Assembly: GCF_902364355.1 (NCBI RefSeq)
Contig: NZ_CABJDK010000010.1
Location: 1-64,000, forward strand
Source: Collinsella aerofaciens
GTDB taxonomy: Bacteria; Actinomycetota; Coriobacteriia; Coriobacteriales; Coriobacteriaceae
Direction: 5' to 3'
Length of the DNA stretch: 64,000 bases
The notes below the pieces were generated by a model that worked only from the letters and a program-made list of their open reading frames with translations, did not search any database and had not been told where the DNA came from. The position numbers and the translations under genes are program-made. Position 1 is the first letter of the stretch, and each line of letters begins with the position of its first letter. Positions 25,248 through 33,075 of this stretch are shown here, piece after piece.

Positions 25248-26221
25248 TGACGATTCTTGCCGTCGCCGCCGGGTTCGCGGCCGACCTTGCCTTCGGCGAC
25301 CCGCGCTGGCTTCCCCATCCCGTCGTCGCCATGGGGCGCGCGATCACGTGGGCCGAAGGCCGCCTGCGGCGCGCATTCCCGCAAACGTCCGCGGGCACGC
25401 GCGCCGCAGGGCTTGTGCTCGCCGTGGCGCTTCCGCTTGCGTGTGGGCTTTTGACCTGGGGAATCCTGCATCTTTGCGGCGTGGTTCACTCCGGCCTGCG
25501 CTTCGTGGCCGAGGCATGGGCGAGCTATCAGATTCTCGCGGCATGCGAGCTGCGCCGCCAGAGCCTGGCCGTGGCCCGCGCGTTCTCGAAGGGCGGACTT
25601 GTCGAGGCGCGCGAAGCCGTCGGGCTCATCGTGGGACGCGACACGTCTGTTCTCGACGAGCAGGGCGTCGCGCGCGCCGCTGTGGAAACGGTGGCGGAGA
25701 ACGCGAGCGACGGCGTCATCGCGCCGCTTTTCTACCTTATGATCGGGGGTGCGCCCTTGGGCATGGCGTACAAGGCGGTGAACACGCTCGACAGCATGGT
25801 GGGCTACAAAAACGAGTGCTACATCGACTTCGGCTGCGCTTCGGCGCGCCTCGACGATGCGCTGAACTGGATTCCCTCGCGCTTATCGGCTCTGCTCATG
25901 ATCGTCGTGTGCCCGATCGTCGGGCTCGACGCGCGCGGGGCGGCGCGCATCTGGCGCCGCGACAGGCGTCGCCATGCGAGCCCGAACGCGGCGCAGACCG
26001 AGTCAGCGTGCGCGGGCGCGCTCGGGCTGCGCCTGGCGGGACCCGCGGTGTATTTCGGCAAGCTCGTTGAGAAACCGACGATAGGAGACGCGTCCCGCGA
26101 AATCGAGTGGGGCGACATCGCCCGGGCGACAAGGCTCATGCTCGCTGCGTCCGTATGCGCGCTCGTCGTCTTCGGCGCCGCGCGCGCGGCGGTCGTGCTC
26201 GCCGTGGGGGCGATGGCATGA
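25247..26221 (+). CDS. cbiB: Adenosylcobinamide-phosphate synthase (CobD/CbiB family)
   Basis: A 324-residue membrane enzyme that attaches (R)-1-amino-2-propanol phosphate to adenosylcobyrate. The N-terminus AADLAFGDPRWLPHPVVAMG and the central VETVAENASDGVIAPLFY and AYKAVNTLDSMVGYKNE are diagnostic. Several hydrophobic segments are present. ATG 25247 shares one base with the previous stop; GTG 25244 just upstream is an alternative start. Confidence 0.94.
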   Translation: MTILAVAAGFAADLAFGDPRWLPHPVVAMGRAITWAEGRLRRAFPQTSAGTRAAGLVLAVALPLACGLLTWGILHLCGVVHSGLRFVAEAWASYQILAACELRRQSLAVARAFSKGGLVEAREAVGLIVGRDTSVLDEQGVARAAVETVAENASDGVIAPLFYLMIGGAPLGMAYKAVNTLDSMVGYKNECYIDFGCASARLDDALNWIPSRLSALLMIVVCPIVGLDARGAARIWRRDRRRHASPNAAQTESACAGALGLRLAGPAVYFGKLVEKPTIGDASREIEWGDIARATRLMLAASVCALVVFGAARAAVVLAVGAMA

Positions 26222-27441
26222 GGGAAGACCACGCCGCGCCCCGGGCTGCCGGGGGAATCCTGCGCGCCCGTACGCATGGGGGCAGCGCGCAATCGCTCGG
26301 CATCGCTTGCGATAGGGGCGCCTCCGACCTCATTGACTTCTCGGTGAACGTGAATCCGGCAGGCCCCTCGCCGCGCGCCGTCGCCGCAGCTTGCAAGGCG
26401 CTTTCTCGAATCGACGCCTACCCCGATAGGGAAAGCCTCGCCCTCGTTCGCGCCCTAGCGCGCGCCCAGGGCATTCCCGAAGATACTATCGTCTGCGGCG
26501 CGGGCGCGTCCGACATCATCTGGCGGCTCGCCGCGGCGGTGCGCCCGAAACGCATCGTCGTGTGCGCGCCGACGTTCTCTGAATATTCGGAGGCGGCATC
26601 GTACTACGGCGCATGCGTGCAGGAGTTCCCGCTCTCCGAAGCGGACGACTTCGACGTGCCCGCCTCCTTCGCCCGCGCGATCGAGGGTCCGGGAGATGTG
26701 GCGTACCTCTGCAATCCGAACAACCCGACGGGGCGCCTCGTCGACCCCAGCGTGATCGATGCCGCGGCTTGCCGCTGCGAGCAGGTGGGCGCGCTGCTCG
26801 TCGTGGACGAGTGCTTCCTCGGATTTGCGCCCGACGCCCGCGAAAGGAGCGTGGCCGCACGTGCCGCGTGTTCGCGCCATGTGGCCGTGCTCTCCGCGTT
26901 CACCAAGCTCTACGGAATGGCGGGGTTGCGGTTGGGATATCTGATCAGCGGAAACGCCCAACTCATCGAGGGGATTCGCCGGGCGGGGCAGGCGTGGCCC
27001 GTTTCCTCGGTCGCCGAGGCCGCGGGCATCGCCGCCCTGGAAGACGTTGAATACGTCTCGCGCACGCGCGATGTATTGGCGGGCGAGCGAGCGTGGCTTT
27101 CCCACGAGCTCTCCTCACTCGGGCTTTCCGTCGTGCCATCGGATGCGAACTTTCTTTTAGTCCGCACTCCGGCGAAAGACATCCCCGAGCGCCTGTATAA
27201 ACAGGGGGTTTTGGTCCGCACGTGCGACTCGTTTTCGGTACTGTCCCGTTTCTGGTGCCGCGTCGCGGTGCGCACGCGCAAGGAGAATGCCCGGCTTGCG
27301 ATGGCGTTCGGCCGCGCGCTTCGGGCGGAAGGTGCATCGGGCGAAGGCGAACCCGACGAACGGGGCGGCGTTTCTTGTGGCGGCGCTATGGCGGGCGCGG
27401 ATGGCCGAGGCTCGGCGAAGGAGGTCGATACCCGTGGGTAG
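26218..27441 (+). CDS. cobD: Threonine-phosphate decarboxylase (PLP, class I/II aminotransferase fold)
   Basis: A 407-residue PLP enzyme that makes (R)-1-amino-2-propanol O-2-phosphate from L-threonine phosphate. It has FSVNVNPAGPS, VCGAGASDIIW, CNPNNPTGRL, VVDECFLGF and the Schiff-base Lys in SAFTKLYGMAGLRLGY. Histidinol-phosphate aminotransferase is the sister family, but the location between cbiB and cbiP and the THGGS-like start favour CobD. The C-terminal ~45 residues are Gly/Ser-rich and extend beyond the usual ~360-residue family length. No pduX-type threonine kinase is in the window. Confidence 0.9.
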   Translation: MREDHAAPRAAGGILRARTHGGSAQSLGIACDRGASDLIDFSVNVNPAGPSPRAVAAACKALSRIDAYPDRESLALVRALARAQGIPEDTIVCGAGASDIIWRLAAAVRPKRIVVCAPTFSEYSEAASYYGACVQEFPLSEADDFDVPASFARAIEGPGDVAYLCNPNNPTGRLVDPSVIDAAACRCEQVGALLVVDECFLGFAPDARERSVAARAACSRHVAVLSAFTKLYGMAGLRLGYLISGNAQLIEGIRRAGQAWPVSSVAEAAGIAALEDVEYVSRTRDVLAGERAWLSHELSSLGLSVVPSDANFLLVRTPAKDIPERLYKQGVLVRTCDSFSVLSRFWCRVAVRTRKENARLAMAFGRALRAEGASGEGEPDERGGVSCGGAMAGADGRGSAKEVDTRG

Positions 27442-28933
27442 GGCGAAGCCCATCATGATCCAGGGCACAATGTCGAACGCGGGTAAGAGCCTGCTTGCGG
27501 CGGGGCTGTGCCGTGTGCTTTCGCAGGACGGCCTGCGCGTGACTCCCTTCAAGAGCCAGAACATGGCGCTCAACAGCGGTGTCACGGCCGACGGGCTCGA
27601 GATGGGGCGCGCCCAGATCATGCAGGCTGAGGCGTGCGGCATCGCGCCCGACGTGCGCATGAACCCCATCCTTCTCAAGCCCGAAAGCGACCACCGAAGC
27701 CAGCTCATCGTGGCCGGCAAGGCCCAGGGAGCCTTCGCTGCGAGGGACTACTTCGCGCGAAAGAAGGCGCTCATGCCGCAGATTTTGGAGGCGTTCGATT
27801 CGCTCGCGGAGGAAAACGACGTCATCGTCATCGAGGGCGCCGGCAGCCCCGCCGAAATCAACCTTTCCGAAAACGACATCGTCAACATGGGGCTCGCGCG
27901 CGCCGTGTCCTCCCCCGTGCTGCTCGTGGGCGACATCGACCCAGGCGGGGTGTTTGCCCAGCTCTACGGTACGGTCGCGCTCTTTGCGCCCGAGGATCGC
28001 GCGCTTTTGCGGGGGCTTGTGGTGAACAAGTTCCGCGGCGATGTGGAAATCCTGCGCCCGGGTTTGGCCCCGCTCGAGAAGATGTGCGGGGTTCCCGTCG
28101 TGGGGGTCGTGCCGTATCTTACGCTCGACCTGGATGACGAGGACTCGCTCGCGCCGCGCCTATCTGCCCGCGAGGCGCGCGGCGTCATCGATGTCGCCGT
28201 CGTGCGCCTTCCGCATCTTTCGAACTTCACCGACTTCGACCCGCTTTCGCGCGTGCCAGGCATGGGCGTGCGCTACGTTTCCTCGACGACCGATCTGGGC
28301 CGACCCGACCTGGTGGTGCTCCCCGGCTCGAAGACCACGCTCGACGACGCGCGCTGGCTTGCGGCTAGCGGCATCGGAGCCTGTGTACGCGCGCTTTCGG
28401 GCGCGGGCACGCCGGTGCTCGGCATATGCGGAGGCTACCAGCTTTTGGGAGACGAGCTTTCCGACCCGCACGGCAGGGAAGGCGCTGGCACCGCGCGCGG
28501 GCTCGGGCTCATCCCTGCAAGTACGGTGTTCAAGGAGGAAAAGCGCCTCGCCCAGTCGGAGCTGCGCATCACGGGCGCCCAAGGCGCGTTCTCGGTGTGG
28601 AACGGCATGACGGCGCGCGGGTACGAGATTCACGACGGTGAAACGACCGTCTCCTGCGCCCCTGCAGGCAAGATTGGCGGCAAACCAGAAGGCGCGGCCT
28701 GCGGAAACGTGTTCGGAACCTATCTCCACGGCCTGTTCGACGAACCGGGGTTGGCGCTCGCCCTCGCGCGCTCGCTCGCGCGCAAGCGCGGCCTGCCCGA
28801 GAGCGTGGTGGGTGCTGCGGGCGCAGCGTCCGCAGCCGATCACCGTGCGCGCGAGTTCGACCGCCTGGCCGACGTCGTGCGCGGGGCGCTCGACATGGAG
28901 TATGTCTACCGCATTATCGAGGAGGGCGTATGA
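27434..28933 (+). CDS. cbiP: Cobyric acid synthase
   Basis: A 499-residue glutamine-dependent amidotransferase that amidates side chains b, d, e and g of adenosylcobyrinate a,c-diamide. The N-terminal domain has IMIQGTMSNAGKSLLAAG, TPFKSQNMALNSG and IEGAGSPAEINL. The C-terminal GATase domain has VLPGSKTTLDD, the Cys in GICGGYQLLG and a His in YEIHDGET. The chosen start GTG 27434 has AAGGAGG nine bases upstream and overlaps the end of cobD by 8 nt; a longer upstream frame only reads cobD out of frame. Confidence 0.95.
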   Translation: MGRAKPIMIQGTMSNAGKSLLAAGLCRVLSQDGLRVTPFKSQNMALNSGVTADGLEMGRAQIMQAEACGIAPDVRMNPILLKPESDHRSQLIVAGKAQGAFAARDYFARKKALMPQILEAFDSLAEENDVIVIEGAGSPAEINLSENDIVNMGLARAVSSPVLLVGDIDPGGVFAQLYGTVALFAPEDRALLRGLVVNKFRGDVEILRPGLAPLEKMCGVPVVGVVPYLTLDLDDEDSLAPRLSAREARGVIDVAVVRLPHLSNFTDFDPLSRVPGMGVRYVSSTTDLGRPDLVVLPGSKTTLDDARWLAASGIGACVRALSGAGTPVLGICGGYQLLGDELSDPHGREGAGTARGLGLIPASTVFKEEKRLAQSELRITGAQGAFSVWNGMTARGYEIHDGETTVSCAPAGKIGGKPEGAACGNVFGTYLHGLFDEPGLALALARSLARKRGLPESVVGAAGAASAADHRAREFDRLADVVRGALDMEYVYRIIEEGV

Positions 28934-29445
28934 TCCACGTGTATCATGGCGACGGCAAAGGCAAGACCACGGCGGCGATGGGCCTCGCCCTTCGCATGCT
29001 CGCTGCAGGCCGCCGCGTCGTCGTCGTGCAGTTCCTGAAAGACGGCGAAAGCGGGGAGGCGCGCCTGCTCGCCGAGCATTTCGGCGTGCCCGTGTTCGCG
29101 GGGAAGGTGTCGGACAAGTTTACCTGGTCAATGACGTCGGAAGAACTTGCCGCGACGTGCGAGCTGCACGATGGGAACCTCGCTTCCGCGCTCGCCGAGT
29201 TCGAGGGCGCTCAGGAGGGGCTGCTCGTGCTCGACGAGGCGCTCGACGCGCTTTCGAAGGGGCTTGTCGACGAGGCGCTCGTGGACCGCGCGCTCGATAT
29301 GTCCGCGCGCGGCGTCGAAGTAGCGCTCACTGGGCGCGCGCCTTCCCGCAAGATCGTGGAGAAGGCCGACTACATAACCGAGATGCGGTGCGAGAAACAC
29401 CCCTACTCTCAGGGGATATGTGCAAGGGAAGGAGTGGAGTACTAG
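28930..29445 (+). CDS. cobA: Corrinoid adenosyltransferase (CobA/BtuR type)
   Basis: A 171-residue CobA-type ATP:cob(I)alamin adenosyltransferase. The P-loop is HGDGKGKTTAAMG. VVQFLKDGESGE, the metal-site LVLDEALDAL and LTGRAPSRKIVEKADYITEM follow. It installs the upper adenosyl ligand on the corrinoid before the later amidations. ATGA overlap with cbiP. Confidence 0.94.
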   Translation: MIHVYHGDGKGKTTAAMGLALRMLAAGRRVVVVQFLKDGESGEARLLAEHFGVPVFAGKVSDKFTWSMTSEELAATCELHDGNLASALAEFEGAQEGLLVLDEALDALSKGLVDEALVDRALDMSARGVEVALTGRAPSRKIVEKADYITEMRCEKHPYSQGICAREGVEY

Positions 29446-30087
29446 ATGGATTCCAAGGAGATGGCGCCCGGCGACATCGAGCGGCGCAGCTTCGAGATCA
29501 TCACCGAAGAGCTCGGCGGCCGCACGTTCCCGCCGCTCGAAGAGCCCGTCGTGAAGCGCGTCATCCACACTACTGCCGACTTCTCGTACGCCGATTCCCT
29601 CGTGTTCACCCATGACGCTGCGCACTGTGCGCTCGACGCACTGCGCGCAGGGGCCACGGTGCTCACCGACACGAACATGGCGCTCGCAGGCATAAGCAAG
29701 CCCGCGCTCGCGAAGCTCGGCTGCAAGGCCGTGTGCTACATGGCCGACCCTGATGTCGCCGCGGCTGCGCGCGCCGCGGGCACGACTCGCGCCGTTGCGA
29801 GCATGGACAAAGCTTGCGGCATCGAGGGTCCGCTCATCGTGGCCGTCGGCAACGCTCCCACAGCACTTCTGCGCCTCGCCGAGCTCATGGACGCGGGGAA
29901 GATCGCGCCCGCGCTCGTCGTTGGGGTGCCGGTCGGGTTTGTGAACGTGGTCGAGGCGAAAGAGGAGCTACTCGCGCGACGCGTGCCGGCCATCGTCGCG
30001 AGGGGTCGCAAGGGCGGCTCGACCGTGGCGGCCGCCATTATGAACTCGCTGCTCTACCAGATCACGCGCACGGGTGGCGCGAAGTGA
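29446..30087 (+). CDS. cbiC: Cobalt-precorrin-8 methylmutase
   Basis: A 213-residue CbiC/CobH that moves the C11 methyl group to C12 to give cobyrinate. Visible motifs are IERRSFEIITEELG, VVKRVIHTTADFSYAD (with the catalytic His), VLTDTNMALAGI, AVGNAPTALLRL and GVPVGFVNVVEAKEEL. It starts directly after the cobA stop with no gap. Confidence 0.95.
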   Translation: MDSKEMAPGDIERRSFEIITEELGGRTFPPLEEPVVKRVIHTTADFSYADSLVFTHDAAHCALDALRAGATVLTDTNMALAGISKPALAKLGCKAVCYMADPDVAAAARAAGTTRAVASMDKACGIEGPLIVAVGNAPTALLRLAELMDAGKIAPALVVGVPVGFVNVVEAKEELLARRVPAIVARGRKGGSTVAAAIMNSLLYQITRTGGAK

Positions 30088-30857
30088 CGGCCCCCGCATC
30101 CGTGCCAGCGCTGCGCATCTTCGCCGGCACCACCGAGGGCCGCCTTCTGTGCGAATGGGCGAGCGGGGCGGGCATCCCCGCCCGTGCCTACGCGGCAACC
30201 GAGTACGGAGGTGAGCTTTTGGGCGAGCTTCCGGGCATCGAGGTGCATGCGAGCAGGCTCGACGAGGCCGACATGGAGCGCGAGCTTTCCGGCGCGCGCA
30301 TCGTCGTCGACGCCACGCACCCCTTCGCTACGCTCGCAAGCGGCAACATCCGGGCCGCTTCGCTCGCCGTGGGTGCACGATGCCTGCGCCTTGCGCGCCC
30401 GGCCGAGGCGCTGCCCAAAGGCGTCGTGTCGGTCGCGTCGATCGCCTGCGCGGCGCGCTTTCTCTCCGAGAACCCGGGTCGCGCGCTTCTCACGACGGGG
30501 AGCAAGGAGCTTGCTCCCTACACGCGCGTCGCCGATTTCGCGGAGCGCTTCTTCGTGCGTGTGCTCCCGCTGCCCGGTGCTATAACGAAGTGCATCGACG
30601 CGGGGTTTTCGCCGTCGCACGTCATCGGCATGCAGGGGCCCTTCACCCGCGAGCTCAACGAGGCGATGCTTCGGCAGGTGGGCGCCCAGTGGCTTGTGAC
30701 CAAGGACTCGGGAACCGTAGGCGGCACGGCCGAGAAGCTCGCCGCCGCGCGCGACGTGGGAGCGCGCTGCATCGTGGTCACCCGTCCCGCCGAGGGAGGC
30801 GGGGCCCTTTCGCTTCGGGAAGTGGAAGACGCGCTCTTACGGGAGTTCGCGCGCTAG
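30084..30857 (+). CDS. cbiJ: Cobalt-precorrin-6A reductase
   Basis: A 257-residue reductase using NAD(P)H on cobalt-precorrin-6A. The N-terminus IFAGTTEGRLLCEWA is the family start. VVDATHPFATLAS, LTTGSKELAPY, GMQGPFTRELNEAML and KDSGTVGGTAEKLAAA are characteristic. GTG 30084 overlaps the cbiC stop (GTGA). It is the last gene of the operon; the sequence after it degenerates into an IS21 remnant, and no clear terminator is seen. Confidence 0.94.
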   Translation: MTAPASVPALRIFAGTTEGRLLCEWASGAGIPARAYAATEYGGELLGELPGIEVHASRLDEADMERELSGARIVVDATHPFATLASGNIRAASLAVGARCLRLARPAEALPKGVVSVASIACAARFLSENPGRALLTTGSKELAPYTRVADFAERFFVRVLPLPGAITKCIDAGFSPSHVIGMQGPFTRELNEAMLRQVGAQWLVTKDSGTVGGTAEKLAAARDVGARCIVVTRPAEGGGALSLREVEDALLREFAR

Positions 30858-30892
30858 GCGCTCGCCGCGCCTAGCGCGCCCTCCCGCCCGCG

Positions 30893-30979
30893 AGGAGGAT
30901 CGCCTCGAGCAAGCTCGACCCGTACAAGCCCGTCATCCGCCAATAGCTCGAGGACGACACCCGGAACTGGCGCAAACAG
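30893..30979 (+). pseudogene. IS21-family IstA-like transposase remnant
   Basis: In one frame the plus strand reads RRIASSKLDPYKPVIRQ, a TAG stop, then LEDDTRNWRKQ. The SKLDPYK..I..WLE.D....KQ pattern is typical of the region after the helix-turn-helix of IS21 IstA, and the stop stands where a Trp codon (TGG) is expected. Neither end of the gene survives, and a palindromic repeat begins ten bases later. It marks the right edge of the cobalamin island. Confidence 0.6.
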
Positions 30980-30988
30980 CCCTTCAAT

Positions 30989-31057
30989 AAGTTGCGGTGA
31001 AATAGTGTCTGTTTTTGCTGCTAGATAGCATATTCAGTCCCTAATTTACCGCAACTT
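30989..31057. repeat. Palindromic intergenic element, copy A
   Basis: Inverted arms AAGTTGCGGTGAAATAG and CTAATTTACCGCAACTT (one mismatch plus a shift) flank about 35 bases. The element is homologous, in reverse orientation, to the one at 47201-47267: both share CTGTTT, TAGA and ATATTCARTCCCTA in the loop. It is a mobile REP- or MITE-like sequence. Confidence 0.75.
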
Positions 31058-31059
31058 GT

Positions 31060-31101
31060 TGGTGGTGGCTTACTGGTAGCTGGTGGTGGCTTACTGGTAG
31101 C
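31060..31101. repeat. Perfect tandem duplication of 21 bp
   Basis: Two identical 21-base units starting TGGTGGTGGCTTACTGG lie end to end. The second unit contains the stop codon and last codons of the MacB-like permease on the minus strand, so the first is a duplicate of the gene end next to palindrome copy A. Confidence 0.85.
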
Positions 31102-32305
31102 GTAGGCACTCCACCGGGTTGAGCTTTGCCGCGCGGCGAGCGGGGTAGAAGCCAAAGATTACGCCGATGCCGACGGAGACGCCGAAGGCCAGCAGCACCG
31201 TGGCGATTGAAAAGCTCGGTGTGATCTCCCCACTGGCACCGAGCTCGTTGAGAACCCCTGATCCTGCGGCAAACATCGCGAGGCCCCAGGCCAGCAGATA
31301 GCCAATCAGGACACCCAGCAGGCCACCGGTGACGCACAGCGCCGAGGACTCGGCCAAAAACTGCGCGGTGATATCGCGGCGACTGGCGCCCAAGGCACGG
31401 CGAATACCGATCTCGCGGATGCGCTCAGTCACGTTGGTAAGCATCATATTCATAATGCCGATTCCGCCGACAAGCAGTGAGATACTGGCGACAGCGCCCA
31501 TGATGAGCGAGAAGGCGCCCATAAACGAGTTGAGTGCATCGATGGCGCTTTTCATGGAGGTCGCCGATACGCTGTCGTACTCATCATCCTCCGAGATGCC
31601 CTTCATCGCGCGCACCTTAGACTCGATGGTCTTGCAGAGCTCGTCCATGTCTGTGCCCTCGGCGGCAAGTGCCGTCACGCTGGGAAATGAAGGATTCTCG
31701 TCGCCAAACAGGCCGGAGATGGTTTCGCGTGGCATATACAGCGTGAGCGAGCCCATGGAGTCGCTGCCGCCATCAATCACGCCTACAATCTGCACCTCGC
31801 CGTTGGACACCTTGATGGTTTTCCCCAGTGCGTCCTGTTCGTTGCCGTAAAGCTGATCGGCGCCGCCGCGGCTGATGAGTGCCACGCGCGAGCCTGATTG
31901 AGACTCTGCCTGTGAATAGACACGTCCCGCAACGAGCTTGCTGGCGCCCACGGCATCGAGCATGTCGCTATCGACGCCGTGTGCCATGACGGTATAGCTT
32001 TTATCCCCGACCTTGTACTCGGAATAGGCGCTATCGACGATGCCGATCTGCTCAATCTGCGGCACCAGTTTGCGAAGCTTTTCCACATCCGAATCGGTGA
32101 GTTCTTGGGACGAATAGATCTCTATCATGCGGGCTGCATTGAGGCCCAGGCTGTTGACAAGGCTGTTTTGGATGCCGCCGATGAGCGAAGTCATGGCGAT
32201 GACCGAGGCGATGCCAATGACGATGCCAAGGATGGTGAGCAGGCTGCGTCCCTTGTTGGCCTCGAGCGAGTGAAGGGCTTCTTGGACAAGATCGCGGGTG
32301 CTCAT
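31091..32305 (-). CDS. MacB/YknZ-like ABC transporter permease (FtsX fold)
   Basis: A 404-residue permease: one N-terminal transmembrane helix (~20-45, after KGRSLLTILGIVIGIASV), a large extracytoplasmic MacB-PCD domain (~50-270), and three C-terminal helices of the FtsX domain with GGIGIMNMMLTNVTERIREIGIR. It works with the adjoining ATPase and adaptor to expel peptides, lipids or antimicrobials. ATGA overlap with the ATPase gene. The 3' end carries a 21-bp tandem duplication beyond the stop. Confidence 0.93.
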   Translation of the reverse strand: MSTRDLVQEALHSLEANKGRSLLTILGIVIGIASVIAMTSLIGGIQNSLVNSLGLNAARMIEIYSSQELTDSDVEKLRKLVPQIEQIGIVDSAYSEYKVGDKSYTVMAHGVDSDMLDAVGASKLVAGRVYSQAESQSGSRVALISRGGADQLYGNEQDALGKTIKVSNGEVQIVGVIDGGSDSMGSLTLYMPRETISGLFGDENPSFPSVTALAAEGTDMDELCKTIESKVRAMKGISEDDEYDSVSATSMKSAIDALNSFMGAFSLIMGAVASISLLVGGIGIMNMMLTNVTERIREIGIRRALGASRRDITAQFLAESSALCVTGGLLGVLIGYLLAWGLAMFAAGSGVLNELGASGEITPSFSIATVLLAFGVSVGIGVIFGFYPARRAAKLNPVECLRYQ

Positions 32306-33075
32306 GCCTTCGCTCCTTTCGGCTGATTGGTGGTTGCAGAAATCGCGGGCAGGTTTTTGACGGCCCCGCGTAACGTATTCGGTGTATGCGCGACATATGC
32401 GCCGTCATGGATTCGCCCGTCACGGATGGTTACGGCTCGATCGGCCTCGGCGGCGATGCCGGGGTCATGCGTGATGAGTACGATGGTCTTGCCGCGTTTC
32501 TGGAGCTTGTGGAAGGTTTCCATGACGAGTGCCCCGGTTGTCGAGTCTAGATTTCCCGTTGGCTCGTCGGCCAAAATGATGGGCGGGTCGTTGACGAGGG
32601 CGCGCGCGATGGCGACGCGCTGCATCTGTCCGCCCGAGAGTTCCGATATGCGGTGGTCCCAATGGTCGACCGGCAGTGTGACGGCTTGTAGCGCGTGCAC
32701 GGCGCGCATCTCGCGCTGGCTACGCGGCACATTGGTGTAGGATAGCGGCAGCATGACGTTTTCGATCACCGTCAGACGCGGCAGCAAGTTAAAACTCTGA
32801 AAGACAAAGCCGATGCTCAGCGCGCGCACCTCGGTGAGCTCATCATCGTCGAGCTCGGCGACGTTGAGCCCTTGCAGGAAGTAATCGCCCGCCGTCGGTT
32901 TGTCCAGGCAGCCCAGGATGTTCATGAGTGTCGACTTGCCCGAGCCCGAGGGGCCGGTGATGGCGACGAACTCACCGGGATCTACTGCCAGGCTTACGTT
33001 ATGCAGGATGTGGGCGCAACCGGCCTCGCTCTCAAAGATGCGGTGCACGTTGCGGATGTCGATGACGGGACGCAT
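32302..33075 (-). CDS. MacB/LolD/YknY-like ABC transporter ATPase
   Basis: A 257-residue ATPase with Walker A GPSGSGKST, the Q-loop FVFQSFNLLPRLT, signature LSGGQMQRVAIARAL, Walker B ILADEPTGNLDS and switch LITHD. The FQSFNLLP form is typical of the LolD/MacB class that pairs with FtsX-type permeases. It overlaps the adaptor stop by one base (TAATG) and the permease start by four. Confidence 0.94.
   Translation of the reverse strand: MRPVIDIRNVHRIFESEAGCAHILHNVSLAVDPGEFVAITGPSGSGKSTLMNILGCLDKPTAGDYFLQGLNVAELDDDELTEVRALSIGFVFQSFNLLPRLTVIENVMLPLSYTNVPRSQREMRAVHALQAVTLPVDHWDHRISELSGGQMQRVAIARALVNDPPIILADEPTGNLDSTTGALVMETFHKLQKRGKTIVLITHDPGIAAEADRAVTIRDGRIHDGAYVAHTPNTLRGAVKNLPAISATTNQPKGAKA

Noticed and set aside
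26107-26217. Longer N-terminus for cobD inside cbiB
   Set aside because: The upstream codons are Arg-rich out-of-frame cbiB sequence. ATG 26218 gives the conserved start and an ATGA overlap like its neighbours.
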